From the IMG/VR virus record IMGVR_UViG_3300045994_000730, positions 1-37,462 of that record: a stretch of 37,462 nucleotides of DNA, one strand, 5' to 3'. Positions 29,450 through 37,462 of this stretch are shown one piece after another. The DNA is from a virus. The notes under the pieces were generated by a model. The model saw only the letters and a program-made list of their open reading frames with translations. It was not told the origin of the DNA and searched no databases. A program made the translations under genes and the position numbers. Numbering within the stretch: position 1 is the stretch's first letter; each line of letters starts with the position of its first letter.

Positions 29450-32400
29450 ATGACCGCACCGATTATACTGGGTATAACCATACGAGCCAACGGCAGTGCG
29501 CCAGTTACTGGCGAGATTGATCGGGTGCGTCAGAGTGTAACTGGTGCAGGAAATTCAGCGCAAGGCGCTAACCGGCAGTTTGCATCCTATGCAGAAAGCA
29601 TGAGATCGGCTGAGCAGGCAGCGCTGGCTATTCAAGCACGCATTGCTAGTGCTACAGCTATTTACGATGCCCAGGTGGCCCGATTAACAATGACATCCCA
29701 GGCCTACCGCGCATATCAATTACAGATGGATGGCTTGCATCCATCACAAATTAGGCATATACAAAATTTAGAGGCAACAGCCATCAGTGCTGGCGTAGCG
29801 CGAACTGCGGTAAATGGATTAAATGCAGCTATGGGCGCTATTGGTGTTGGCATTGGTCTTGCCACTTTAGTGGCGCTGGCAGCCGATATTTTTAAAACCA
29901 ATATGGCGATGGAGCAATTACGCGTCCAGTTAATCAGTGTTACCGGTAGCGCTGCCGTAGCTGAGCAGGCTTTCAATGATGTTTTAAAAGTCGCCAAAGA
30001 TACGCCGCAATCAGTCGAGCAAATCAGCAAAGCCTATATTATGCTGAAAAATTTCGGTATACAACCAGCCATGCAAGTCATGGAAGATTTAACCAATATG
30101 ACTAGCAAGTTGGGTGGCTCTTCTGACACGCTAACCGGGATTACCTTAGCACTTGGGCAGGCCTTCGGAAAAGGGAAGTTGCAAGCGCAAGATGCCAATC
30201 AAATGATTGAGCGAGGCGTTCCTGTTTGGGATTTGCTGTCTAAGGTAGCCGGTAAAAATGCGATTGAGCTCAATAAGATGATGGATGCTGGAGAGCTTAC
30301 ACGCCCAGTGATTGAAAAGTTAATTCGCGCAATGGGCGAGGAATCTATTGGAGCCAGCAAAAATGCCATGAATACACTGGCGGGGCAGGTTAATATCCTT
30401 GGTGATGCCTGGCACAGATTTGAGGATGTGCTTTTAAACGATAAATCAGAAGGATTAATCAAAAGCATAATTGGCAACATGTCCGGTATGCTTGATGGTC
30501 TTGCCAACATGATGGATGTGACTCTTCAGGAAAAAATAAGTCACGCTCAGCGCAAAATAAACATGCTTAATCAGAATGGCTTTCTTGGCTCACTTGTCGA
30601 TGGTTTAGCGGGTAATAGCGTTGCTGAAGAGCAGGCAAAAATAGACTCTTTGCAGCAACAAATATCTAAGAATAAAACGGCTTTAACACAAGCGGATGAA
30701 GTAGCGGCACGAAACAAGAAGGCGCAAGAGGCGGCTAATACTTCCGCTCAGGTAAAAGCGCTTGAAATAGAAAGAATTAAAGAATTTGGAACTCAGCAAC
30801 AAAAAGAAACTCAGGCGATTACAGAAGCAACTGATAAATATGGCGTGTTAACCGCTGCAATGCGGGAGCAGATTCACGCTAAAATTTACGCAAAACAAAT
30901 AAGCGCAGCCTCAACTGCGGCTCATAAAGAAGAAGCGGCGGCAAAGAAAGAGGCTACTAAAAACTCTAAAGCTATTGCAGATGAACTATCTAGCCTTGAC
31001 GCAAAGCATGAAAAATTAATGCTGTCAGAGCGTGATTATTACGCACAATCGGCAGCATTAGCTAACATGACGCCAGCTGTCAAAGCTTTCGCTCTGGCTC
31101 AGTGGGATGTTAATCATGCATTGGAAGGCCAAAAGAAAAGCACCGATGCAGCCCAGTCAGAAATGGATAGCCTGATTGATAAATATAATCAGCTGACCAT
31201 GTCGGCCCAAGAGTATTTTGCTACAAAGCTAAAAGCAGCGGGTATTACAACAGCTGATGCAGCTCCATTGATCGTTCAAAATAATAAGAATGTCGGTATT
31301 GAAGATGCTGCAAAGTCGCATGATTCAGCAACCGCAGCACTAATAGCATATAACAGTACCCTAGATACGACCTTATCAAAAACTCAGGACTTAAGCGGTC
31401 TTACTTCAGCTGTTTTCGATGGCGCATTAGGCGGAATAAGCGCGATGACCGGTGCGCTAACCGCAATGGTAGACCAGATCAAAAGTAACACAGACCAAAT
31501 GGTTAAGCTAAATGAGGCCAAGCAAGCCATAGCTGACTTTAAGCCGCAAGGCATTGATGAGGCAGCGTTAAAGTTTAAGTCTGAAAAGAAGAATATTGCT
31601 GAAATTGATGCTTTAAATAAGAAAAGCTTAAATGATAATTTAACAGGTATTCGTCAAATTGCCGGTGATTTTGGAAATATGTTTGGAAAAAAGACGGCTG
31701 CAGCAAAGGCGTTCCATGCTATTGAGTCCGGAATAGCTGCTGTCCAGATGGTTATGAAAATGCAAGAAATTGCCATGTCACTGACTGCGACTGGTGTTAA
31801 GACTGCTGAAGGTGGCGCAACGATGTTTGCCCAGTCCGGCTGGGCCGGTTTTGCAGGTGTAGCAGCAATGATTGCGGTTATGGCCAGCCTTGGATTTGGC
31901 TCTAAAGGCAGCAGCACAGCAAGCGCTCCTCCGCCAACATCTCCTGATACTGGCACGGTACTTGGCGATTCAACGGCAAAATCAGATTCTGTCAATAAAA
32001 CATATACCCTTTTAAAGGATATCCATGCCTCTGAATATATTGAGTTACGTGGGATCAATAACGGGGTCGCTGCTTTGTCGTCTGGCATAACTAATGTTAT
32101 TACCAGATTATTTCAAGCGGGGGGAATTACTGACCCGTCAATAAAAACTAACCTGGGCATGATAGGTATTGGTGGCGCTATAAATGGGCCGGGATTGGGG
32201 GCCCATTGGTTATTAAATGGTTTGTTTGGTGGGGATGTAAAGCAGGAAATTACTGGCGGAGGATTAGCAACCGGCGCTACATCACTAGCGTCAGTTAGGA
32301 ATAATGGAAACCTTAATTCCAATCAATACACAACTATAAAAAAGACTGTTGATGGTGGTTGGTTCGGGTCCGATAAAGTTAGCTATTACAATCAATACCA

Positions 32401-34276
32401 AGCCATTGACACCGCAACCCAAAAAGCCTTAAACGGCGTATTTAAAAGCATGGGCGATACTATGTTTGGCCTGGCGAAAAACCTAGGTGGTAATTTAACG
32501 CAAAAAGTGAATGAATATATTATTCCTGCCATGACTATTGAGTTACGCGGACTAAACGGAGAAGATGCAGCAAGGAAGTTGAATGGGGTTATTTCAACAG
32601 CATTGGATACGATGTCGATGGCGGTATTTGGCTCTATGCTGGCTCAGTATCAACAGCTCGGCGAAGGGATGTTAGAAACAACTGTCAGGATCGTATCGGA
32701 AATGGCTGTTGTTAAGGACGCTCTGTCCCTGTCGGGATTGGCGTTAAAAAATAATCTAATCTCAATATCAGATGCCCTTGTTACCGCAGCCGGAGGATTG
32801 GCAGCATTTCAAACGGCATTTGGTATTTATTTTGATAAATTCTATAGTGACAATGAAAAGGTGAGTCGATCTTATAACACGCTAAGCGGTGAGCTTCTTG
32901 GTGTATTAACAGTATTGCCTGCGACGCGTGCGGAATATAGAAAATTAATTGAGTCGCTCGATCTTTCTAATATCGCAGATCAAGAGCGCTATTCTATGTT
33001 GATAAAACTGAGTTCAGCAGCGGACGCGTATTACACAGCGCTTGAAGCTCAAACAAAAGCCTATACTGATGCAGTTGCAACAGCAAAAAATAACCTAGCC
33101 TCAGCTTATAAGACCGAAGCCGATGCGCTAAATACCACAATCAGCAAGATGACTGGTTTCATTGATACCCTAAAAAAGTTTCGAGATGGACTAGTTGTTG
33201 GGGCTTTGGCTGTGGGTAATTCATCCCAGAAATATGAGGCAGCAAAATCAAAATTTAATGCTACCAGCAGTACAATAAATAGTGGGTATGGCGCTACGGA
33301 CGCAAGCAAAACAGCGTTTACTAATGCGGTTGGTGCGCTATCAACAGACGCTAATAATTTTCTTGCAGCATCAATGGCGTCCTCAGCAACATCTCTTGAT
33401 TACGCCCGTGATTTCAATAAAGTATTGGCGGCGACACAAAAGGGTATTAATAAGTCATCAAATATAAAAGATAGCGCAACTTTGCAGCTCGATGCTCTTA
33501 CTAAGTCAGTTGATACACTAATTATAATCAATGCCTCAGTGTTGTCTGTGCATGATGCAATAGCTGGAGTGATCAAAGCTGTCTCCGAACTCGCAGCAAA
33601 TGAAAGAGTAAAGCTGGCAATCCAGAAAGCGGCTGATGATGCGGTTAAGGCTGCTGCAGCACAACGTATAAAAGATGATATAGCTGCAGCAAAACAATCA
33701 GCATATAGCAATGCATCAGCATGGACGACAAAAGATTTTGCAGCGGCAACATACCTAAGTAACGGCGGCAAGGCTCAATACATCGATTTTTATGCAGCCG
33801 GATGGTCGCAGGTTTCTCAACAAGTGCTTGGTAAATTTAACGATAAAGCTACGGTGGTCCAGTGGAATCAAATTACATCATTACTGTCAAAATTGATGCA
33901 TGATAATGTACTGCAAATGCAGGGTAGGTTCTCGGAAATGCTACACCCAGTGAGTTGGTATGGCACTGAAGCCAAGCGAATCATGGGATCTCATAAAGAC
34001 GGGTTGGGTTACGTCCCTTTTGACGGCTACGTTGCAGAATTGCACAAAGGCGAGAGAGTCTTAACTGCGGCTGATAATATGGCAATGTCAGCGCCGAGAC
34101 GAGATATTGCCAGTCAGGAGTTAATAGCAGAAATTAGAGCTCTGCGAAAAGAGGTAGAGCAGTTACGATCAGAATCCAGGGCGGGAAATTCGGCTATTGC
34201 AGAAAATACAAAAGCTACATCGAAGCAACTGATTAAATGGGATGTTGACGGGCTTCCGGCGGAGACAGTCGAATGA
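29450..34276 (+). CDS. Tail tape measure protein
   Basis: The 1608-residue protein has a tape-measure domain at about 145-330 (VQLISVTGSAAVAEQAFNDV, DTPQSVEQISKAYIMLKNFG, ANQMIERGVPVWDLLSKVAG), hydrophobic segments near 122-148 and 800-822, long helical Ala/Lys-rich parts, and a C-terminus typical of the family (LGYVPFDGYVAELHKGERVL followed by a coiled coil). It sets tail length and enters the cell with the DNA. By the usual rule of about 0.15 nm per residue the tail would be roughly 240 nm. It is the largest gene in the element. Confidence 0.95.
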   Translation: MTAPIILGITIRANGSAPVTGEIDRVRQSVTGAGNSAQGANRQFASYAESMRSAEQAALAIQARIASATAIYDAQVARLTMTSQAYRAYQLQMDGLHPSQIRHIQNLEATAISAGVARTAVNGLNAAMGAIGVGIGLATLVALAADIFKTNMAMEQLRVQLISVTGSAAVAEQAFNDVLKVAKDTPQSVEQISKAYIMLKNFGIQPAMQVMEDLTNMTSKLGGSSDTLTGITLALGQAFGKGKLQAQDANQMIERGVPVWDLLSKVAGKNAIELNKMMDAGELTRPVIEKLIRAMGEESIGASKNAMNTLAGQVNILGDAWHRFEDVLLNDKSEGLIKSIIGNMSGMLDGLANMMDVTLQEKISHAQRKINMLNQNGFLGSLVDGLAGNSVAEEQAKIDSLQQQISKNKTALTQADEVAARNKKAQEAANTSAQVKALEIERIKEFGTQQQKETQAITEATDKYGVLTAAMREQIHAKIYAKQISAASTAAHKEEAAAKKEATKNSKAIADELSSLDAKHEKLMLSERDYYAQSAALANMTPAVKAFALAQWDVNHALEGQKKSTDAAQSEMDSLIDKYNQLTMSAQEYFATKLKAAGITTADAAPLIVQNNKNVGIEDAAKSHDSATAALIAYNSTLDTTLSKTQDLSGLTSAVFDGALGGISAMTGALTAMVDQIKSNTDQMVKLNEAKQAIADFKPQGIDEAALKFKSEKKNIAEIDALNKKSLNDNLTGIRQIAGDFGNMFGKKTAAAKAFHAIESGIAAVQMVMKMQEIAMSLTATGVKTAEGGATMFAQSGWAGFAGVAAMIAVMASLGFGSKGSSTASAPPPTSPDTGTVLGDSTAKSDSVNKTYTLLKDIHASEYIELRGINNGVAALSSGITNVITRLFQAGGITDPSIKTNLGMIGIGGAINGPGLGAHWLLNGLFGGDVKQEITGGGLATGATSLASVRNNGNLNSNQYTTIKKTVDGGWFGSDKVSYYNQYQAIDTATQKALNGVFKSMGDTMFGLAKNLGGNLTQKVNEYIIPAMTIELRGLNGEDAARKLNGVISTALDTMSMAVFGSMLAQYQQLGEGMLETTVRIVSEMAVVKDALSLSGLALKNNLISISDALVTAAGGLAAFQTAFGIYFDKFYSDNEKVSRSYNTLSGELLGVLTVLPATRAEYRKLIESLDLSNIADQERYSMLIKLSSAADAYYTALEAQTKAYTDAVATAKNNLASAYKTEADALNTTISKMTGFIDTLKKFRDGLVVGALAVGNSSQKYEAAKSKFNATSSTINSGYGATDASKTAFTNAVGALSTDANNFLAASMASSATSLDYARDFNKVLAATQKGINKSSNIKDSATLQLDALTKSVDTLIIINASVLSVHDAIAGVIKAVSELAANERVKLAIQKAADDAVKAAAAQRIKDDIAAAKQSAYSNASAWTTKDFAAATYLSNGGKAQYIDFYAAGWSQVSQQVLGKFNDKATVVQWNQITSLLSKLMHDNVLQMQGRFSEMLHPVSWYGTEAKRIMGSHKDGLGYVPFDGYVAELHKGERVLTAADNMAMSAPRRDIASQELIAEIRALRKEVEQLRSESRAGNSAIAENTKATSKQLIKWDVDGLPAETVE

Positions 34277-35898
34277 AAATGATCAAGCCGGTGTCAATAT
34301 CCGGTGCGGGTAGTTTTACGCGCTCAACAACGGCGACTTACTTTGACTACGCAGGGCAGCTGAAAACATCCGCGATAGATCAATACAGATACTCATACGA
34401 TCCGTCTAATTTAGCGTTGCCACCTCAATTAATTACAGAGGGAACCGCAGCAAATCAAGCATTTTATAGCGAACAGTTTGATAATTCAGCATGGACAAAA
34501 ACAGCCTCATTAACAGTATCTCCAAATGACACCATGTCACCGGCTGACTTCGGCGTTATTCCAGCGCAAACTCTGGCGGACAAGATTGCGCTTAACAGCA
34601 CCGCAAACACAGGCCATGCAATAAATAGATTATGTTCAATAGCCAGCAATGTCGCATCAACATTTTCTATTTATGTTCTTCCTAATCAAGTTTCCTGTTT
34701 AAGATTAGTCATTGCAGATGGGGCAAATAGTGCCAACTATGTAAGGGCGGATATTGATGCGGTAAATTTAACGGCTACCGCAACAAATTTTGGAACCGGT
34801 TCGTGGACGGCGATAAGCGTAAATAGCTGCGGCAATGGATGGGTTAGGGCAACTATTAGCGGGATACCGAACGCCGCAAGTGTATCAGCTACAAGCAACG
34901 TAAGGATTGTAGCTATACCGAGCATAGGCGCATCAGAGGGGTATGCAGGGGCGATAGGAGACTGCTTTTGGGCATGGGGCGCGCAGTATGAATTAGGTTC
35001 TGTTGCAACGTCTTATTTTCCAGCAACAAGCGTTGCAGGGGTTCGGGCGACGGATGTATCGACACTTAAAACCTATAGTAATATCACAGAGCCATCAGGA
35101 GCGGAGGCGCTTTGGAGTCCAGCAAGTGCGTATAGCGTTGGGACTAGAGTTATACGCACATCAACTCACAAGATTTATGAGTGTGCTATAGCGGTATCGA
35201 CAGGTACTAATCCAGCGCCAGAGACATTATTAACTGGAACATTACCCACGTGGATTGAGGTGTCGTCCACCAATAAATGGGCCTTGTTTGATGATTTTTG
35301 GAGTACTCAAACAACTTCTGCAGTAAGTTCAGATTTTATTTCAATGGCATTTCAGCCGGGAGTTGGAATAAATAGTATTGCCTTCCTGAATTTAACAAAC
35401 GTTCATTTCATTCAGGTTATTGTCTCCGGTACCGCATATAGTTCTGTCATAAATACGACAGGTAAAACTGATTATGTGTTTACAGACCTTACTTCAAATC
35501 CATTGGGAATTATATTTGTTACCCTTTATGGAACAGTGGGAGCAACTAAATGCGGAAAAGTTGTAATCGGAAATGTTGTAAGCCTGGGTGATACTGCCTA
35601 TGGCTCAAGCGTTGGTATAACTGATTACTCTACAGTGACTACTGATCCATTCGGCGTAACGTCGGTAGTTAAGCGCAAGTACGTTAAGCGTATGACTGCA
35701 AAACTCTTGCTAAAAAATACGTTAATTGATGGAATTTATAATGCTCTGGCAGCCTATAGATCAACTCCAGCGGTTTGGATTGGTAGCGATAATGATTATT
35801 CATCATTAATAGTGTTTGGGTATTATAAGGACTTTGACATCAATATCGCTTACGCTTCTGAAAGCGATTGCTCATTAATAATAAACGGTCTGTCATGA
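34273..35898 (+). CDS. Tail/fibre protein with carbohydrate-binding-like region
   Basis: The 541-residue protein starts with SGAGSFTRSTTATYFDYAGQ and YDPSNLALPPQLITEGTAAN, then EQFDNSAWTKTASLTV, a pattern seen in phage structural proteins with a concanavalin-like or CBM-like sugar-binding region (residues about 60-250). The middle has an SPASAYSVGTRVIRTSTHKI segment like a carbohydrate-binding module. The C-terminus (DFDINIAYASESDCSLIING) may be the attachment part. It overlaps the tape measure by 4 nt (ATGA). Likely a distal tail or receptor-binding protein. Confidence 0.68.
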   Translation: MKMIKPVSISGAGSFTRSTTATYFDYAGQLKTSAIDQYRYSYDPSNLALPPQLITEGTAANQAFYSEQFDNSAWTKTASLTVSPNDTMSPADFGVIPAQTLADKIALNSTANTGHAINRLCSIASNVASTFSIYVLPNQVSCLRLVIADGANSANYVRADIDAVNLTATATNFGTGSWTAISVNSCGNGWVRATISGIPNAASVSATSNVRIVAIPSIGASEGYAGAIGDCFWAWGAQYELGSVATSYFPATSVAGVRATDVSTLKTYSNITEPSGAEALWSPASAYSVGTRVIRTSTHKIYECAIAVSTGTNPAPETLLTGTLPTWIEVSSTNKWALFDDFWSTQTTSAVSSDFISMAFQPGVGINSIAFLNLTNVHFIQVIVSGTAYSSVINTTGKTDYVFTDLTSNPLGIIFVTLYGTVGATKCGKVVIGNVVSLGDTAYGSSVGITDYSTVTTDPFGVTSVVKRKYVKRMTAKLLLKNTLIDGIYNALAAYRSTPAVWIGSDNDYSSLIVFGYYKDFDINIAYASESDCSLIINGLS

Positions 35899-37046
35899 AT
35901 CTTCATCTAACCGATACATACAGCTCAAGCAAACAGATTGTGCAGCTATCAAGCGCCGGTAAAACGCTTATATATACAGGGGCATTGGCTAAAATAAAGC
36001 ACAATAACGCTAGCTATGGACTGATTATTTTTGAGGCGTCCACCGGGAAAAGTTATAACTTGGTTGGTAATAAAAGCTCTGTTTTATTAAACGCGACACT
36101 GGGTATTTATGCCCTAAAAGACGTGGGCATTGCATCTATTAATATAGAGCTTACAACATATGTTTTGATATCTCATAAGGCTGCAGAGGAGGTGGTAACA
36201 AATCCCAATTTATTTAATGAAGGATCGATACAGCTTAATGGGGTTTCTGCTCTTGAAATAAGTAAGGATACAATTGTAACCTCTGCTCCCGCTGGTACGT
36301 CTACAAGCCTGATGATTGGCCACAAGCATAGTATTTTATATGTTGGAACTGGGACGCTGTCATTGCCAGGGCATGTGATTGGGCACTATAGCCTAGGTTC
36401 AATTAATGCCCCCGGTAAAACTGTCCCGCTTTTAATCGGCAGTGAGGCGTCCATCGAAAATTATGCGGGCGCAGCAGATATGGCGTGTGCCAGCGTCAAT
36501 ACTTTAAATATAAACTCGGTAGGGCAAGCAATAACTGAGTTCATTGGGTCATTAAATCAGGTCACGTCAAATGCTGGCACAATTACGAAGGGCTCTGGCG
36601 TGTCATCGAGGCTCACTGGAAATACTGGGACCATCAATGAATGGAATGGTTTTGAAGTCACGGATGGGTCTGGGGTTTCAGGCGTTACTAGACGCAGAGC
36701 ATTTTTAAACAATGATGCGGGGGCTCCTATTGTTAGTAAGTCGGCAATTATTGACAGTTCAGTACAAGTACCATCTACTCCAACAAATGGTGGGGTAAGT
36801 GTGATATTAAGGGATATATCCACTGTATTATTATTTCCTGCGGCGACAATAGCCAATCACACTTTGACCTTTCCGGCTAACGCCGAAGACGGTCAAAAAA
36901 TAAGTTTCTATACATCAGCGGCCATAACATCCTTACTTTATACTGCTGGGCCAACAATGCTCGGAGCACCTTCAACGATTGCTGCAAACGGTTTTTTTAC
37001 GCTTAGGTATTTATCAAGTGTCCCGGCCTGGATAAGGATGGCCTAA
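35895..37046 (+). CDS. Tail fibre-like protein, last gene of the prophage
   Basis: A 383-residue protein with start at 35895 overlapping the previous stop (ATGA). It begins with SSSKQIVQLSSAGKTLIYTG, then has many short Gly/Asn/Ser-rich beta stretches (NTLNINSVGQAITEFIGSLN, NAGTITKGSGVSSRLTGNTG), as in trimeric fibres or beta-helical proteins. The C-terminal VLLFPAATIANHTLTFPANA, DGQKISFYTSAAITSL is like a fibre tip. It ends 171 nt before the right tip. Confidence 0.65.
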   Translation: MNLHLTDTYSSSKQIVQLSSAGKTLIYTGALAKIKHNNASYGLIIFEASTGKSYNLVGNKSSVLLNATLGIYALKDVGIASINIELTTYVLISHKAAEEVVTNPNLFNEGSIQLNGVSALEISKDTIVTSAPAGTSTSLMIGHKHSILYVGTGTLSLPGHVIGHYSLGSINAPGKTVPLLIGSEASIENYAGAADMACASVNTLNINSVGQAITEFIGSLNQVTSNAGTITKGSGVSSRLTGNTGTINEWNGFEVTDGSGVSGVTRRRAFLNNDAGAPIVSKSAIIDSSVQVPSTPTNGGVSVILRDISTVLLFPAATIANHTLTFPANAEDGQKISFYTSAAITSLLYTAGPTMLGAPSTIAANGFFTLRYLSSVPAWIRMA

Positions 37047-37167
37047 ATTAATATTTATGGCGTTATTTGAGCTGCAAATTTAACAGCATTGTACTGTCTT
37101 TGATTGGTGTTTTTTTTTCTGTTTTTAGGGCGGTTTTGGGGTGTTATTGGGTTATTGCAATAAAAAA

Positions 37168-37217
37168 ACTACGCCAAATATCATGCAAAACTACGCCAAA
37201 TATCGCGCGTCGTTACA
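37168..37217 (-). repeat. Right end with two transposase-binding repeats (R1, R2)
   Basis: ACTACGCCAAATATC occurs at 37190-37204 (R1) and 37168-37182 (R2), a 22-bp period as for Mu R1/R2. They are inverted relative to the left-end repeats. R1 ends 13 bp before the tip at 37217. The last 15 bases, TCGCGCGTCGTTACA, resemble the Mu right tip as I recall it (11 of 15). The 120 nt between the last gene and R2 hold T-rich tracts and nothing else I can name. Confidence 0.88.
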
Positions 37218-37370
37218 CCTTATTGGTGGGAAAATGAATTAAGTGATTCCCCAGGAGCAATACAGCAAGTTCTAATCAGTTTTGCCAGATTTGCCAATCT
37301 TGATATTAAAAGCGTTTTAAATGCTCACGAACCCTTACGCTCTCGGCGGCGTAAAGCAGTTTGTAGTTGA
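37218..37370 (+). pseudogene. Host ORF fragment right of the prophage
   Basis: From the tip an open frame reads PYWWENELSDSPGAIQQVLI and then SFARFANLDIKSVLNAHEPL before a basic, probably non-native tail and a stop at 37370. It looks like the C-terminal end of a host gene cut by the prophage or by the adjacent IS remnant. The left flank carries no clear N-terminal counterpart. Family unknown; low confidence. Confidence 0.28.
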
Positions 37371-37462
37371 AGGAGCGGCAATGGCATCTCCGCAAAGGGT
37401 GCGCCGTTGCGTAATGCGCCAGGCTTTTTCTCAAGCAGCGGAATATAGTGTTGCCATTCGTA
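37325..37462 (-). pseudogene. IS21-family transposase (IstA) fragment
   Basis: The minus strand from the window edge reads YEWQHYIPLLEKKPGALRNG, then APFAEMPLPLLQLQTALRRR, the conserved IstA stretch (HYxPxLxxKPGALRNGAPF). It stops at 37325 after RRRERKGS, earlier than full IstA, so it seems truncated or frameshifted. The upstream part lies beyond the window. It shows that the prophage sits next to older mobile DNA. Confidence 0.72.

Larger units (their letters stand above)
237..37217 (+). mobile_element. Mu-like transposable prophage, complete (about 37.0 kb)
   Basis: The element starts with TGTGAAG at 237 and ends with TTACA at 37217, the TG...CA ends of transposons moved by Mu-type DDE recombinases. 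The 15-mer GATATTTGGCGTAGT begins exactly 13 bp inside each tip, in inverted orientation. Gene order is Mu-like: repressor, ner, transposase A and B, gp16-like, Mor, lysozyme, gp25 to gp31, protease/scaffold, major head, gp35 to gp37, tail. The length is close to that of Mu. The tail module is siphovirus-type. Perfect 5-bp target duplications are not seen: GCACT on the left, CCTTA on the right. Confidence 0.93.

Noticed and set aside
31654-32088. Leftward 144-codon frame inside the tape measure gene
   Set aside because: Antisense shadow of an Ala-rich coding region; Pro/Ala-rich and without a start signal.
33400-33771. Leftward Ala/Ser-rich frame inside the tape measure gene
   Set aside because: Arises from Ala codons on the opposite strand; no supporting signals.
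34273-37046. Phase-variable fibre switching (invertase type, as in Mu gin)
   Set aside because: No invertase gene and no inverted crossover sites flanking fibre segments were found.
1-37462. CRISPR array or retron-like system
   Set aside because: No regularly spaced repeats beyond the five end repeats, and no Cas or reverse transcriptase motifs were seen.

Overview
The window is an almost complete Mu-like transposable prophage of about 37 kb (237 to 37217) with a little host DNA on each side. The host looks like a gammaproteobacterium of moderate GC. This is inferred from the tRNA, the Shine-Dalgarno signals and the phage type; nothing in the window fixes the genus. The left flank carries a tRNA-Lys(CTT). 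The right flank carries a fragment of an IS21-type transposase (IstA). There is no integrase. The element ends in TG...CA, and each end has transposase-binding repeats starting 13 bp inside the tip: three on the left, and two on the right at a 22-bp period. This is the layout of Mu attL and attR.

Control and transposition (0.2-5.5 kb): a leftward XRE-type repressor gene and a small downstream ORF diverge from a rightward early operon. The operator region between them has a 14+14 bp inverted repeat and a 24-bp perfect palindrome. The early operon starts with Ner, then two overlapping ORFs on opposite strands, the DDE transposase (MuA) and the AAA+ ATPase (MuB). A 157-codon ORF with a strong ribosome-binding site lies out of frame inside the transposase gene, in an unusually long linker.

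Early accessory genes (5.5-12.4 kb): small HTH and hypothetical genes, DUF3164, a GemA/gp16-like protein, a zinc-finger protein and a lipoprotein. A C4-type antisense RNA follows, with its two complementary target segments placed before a KilA-N gene. Then come a Mor-family activator and a sigma-region-4-like protein, the likely middle/late switch.

Lysis, head and tail (12.5-37.0 kb): lysozyme, membrane protein(s), overlapping spanins, a TraR/DksA zinc finger, and gp25-gp26-gp27(TerS)-gp28(TerL)-gp29(portal)-gp30-gp31(G). Next are the protease/scaffold with an internal start, a decoration-like protein, the major capsid protein and gp35. An unusual Ig-like plus SGNH-hydrolase protein follows, then gp36 and gp37. 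The tail is not Mu-like: there is no sheath or baseplate set. It has a tail-tube protein, a G/GT chaperone pair with a -1 slippery site, a 1608-residue tape measure and two fibre-like proteins. The head and control genes are therefore Mu-type and the tail is siphovirus-type, as in B3/D3112-like phages, but with very few tip genes.

Most promising observations: the nested ORF in the transposase linker, the antisense ORF beside it, the C4 RNA with both target segments intact, the SGNH/Ig protein in the capsid module, the nuclease-like tail on gp30, and the repeated 18-mer upstream of two late genes.
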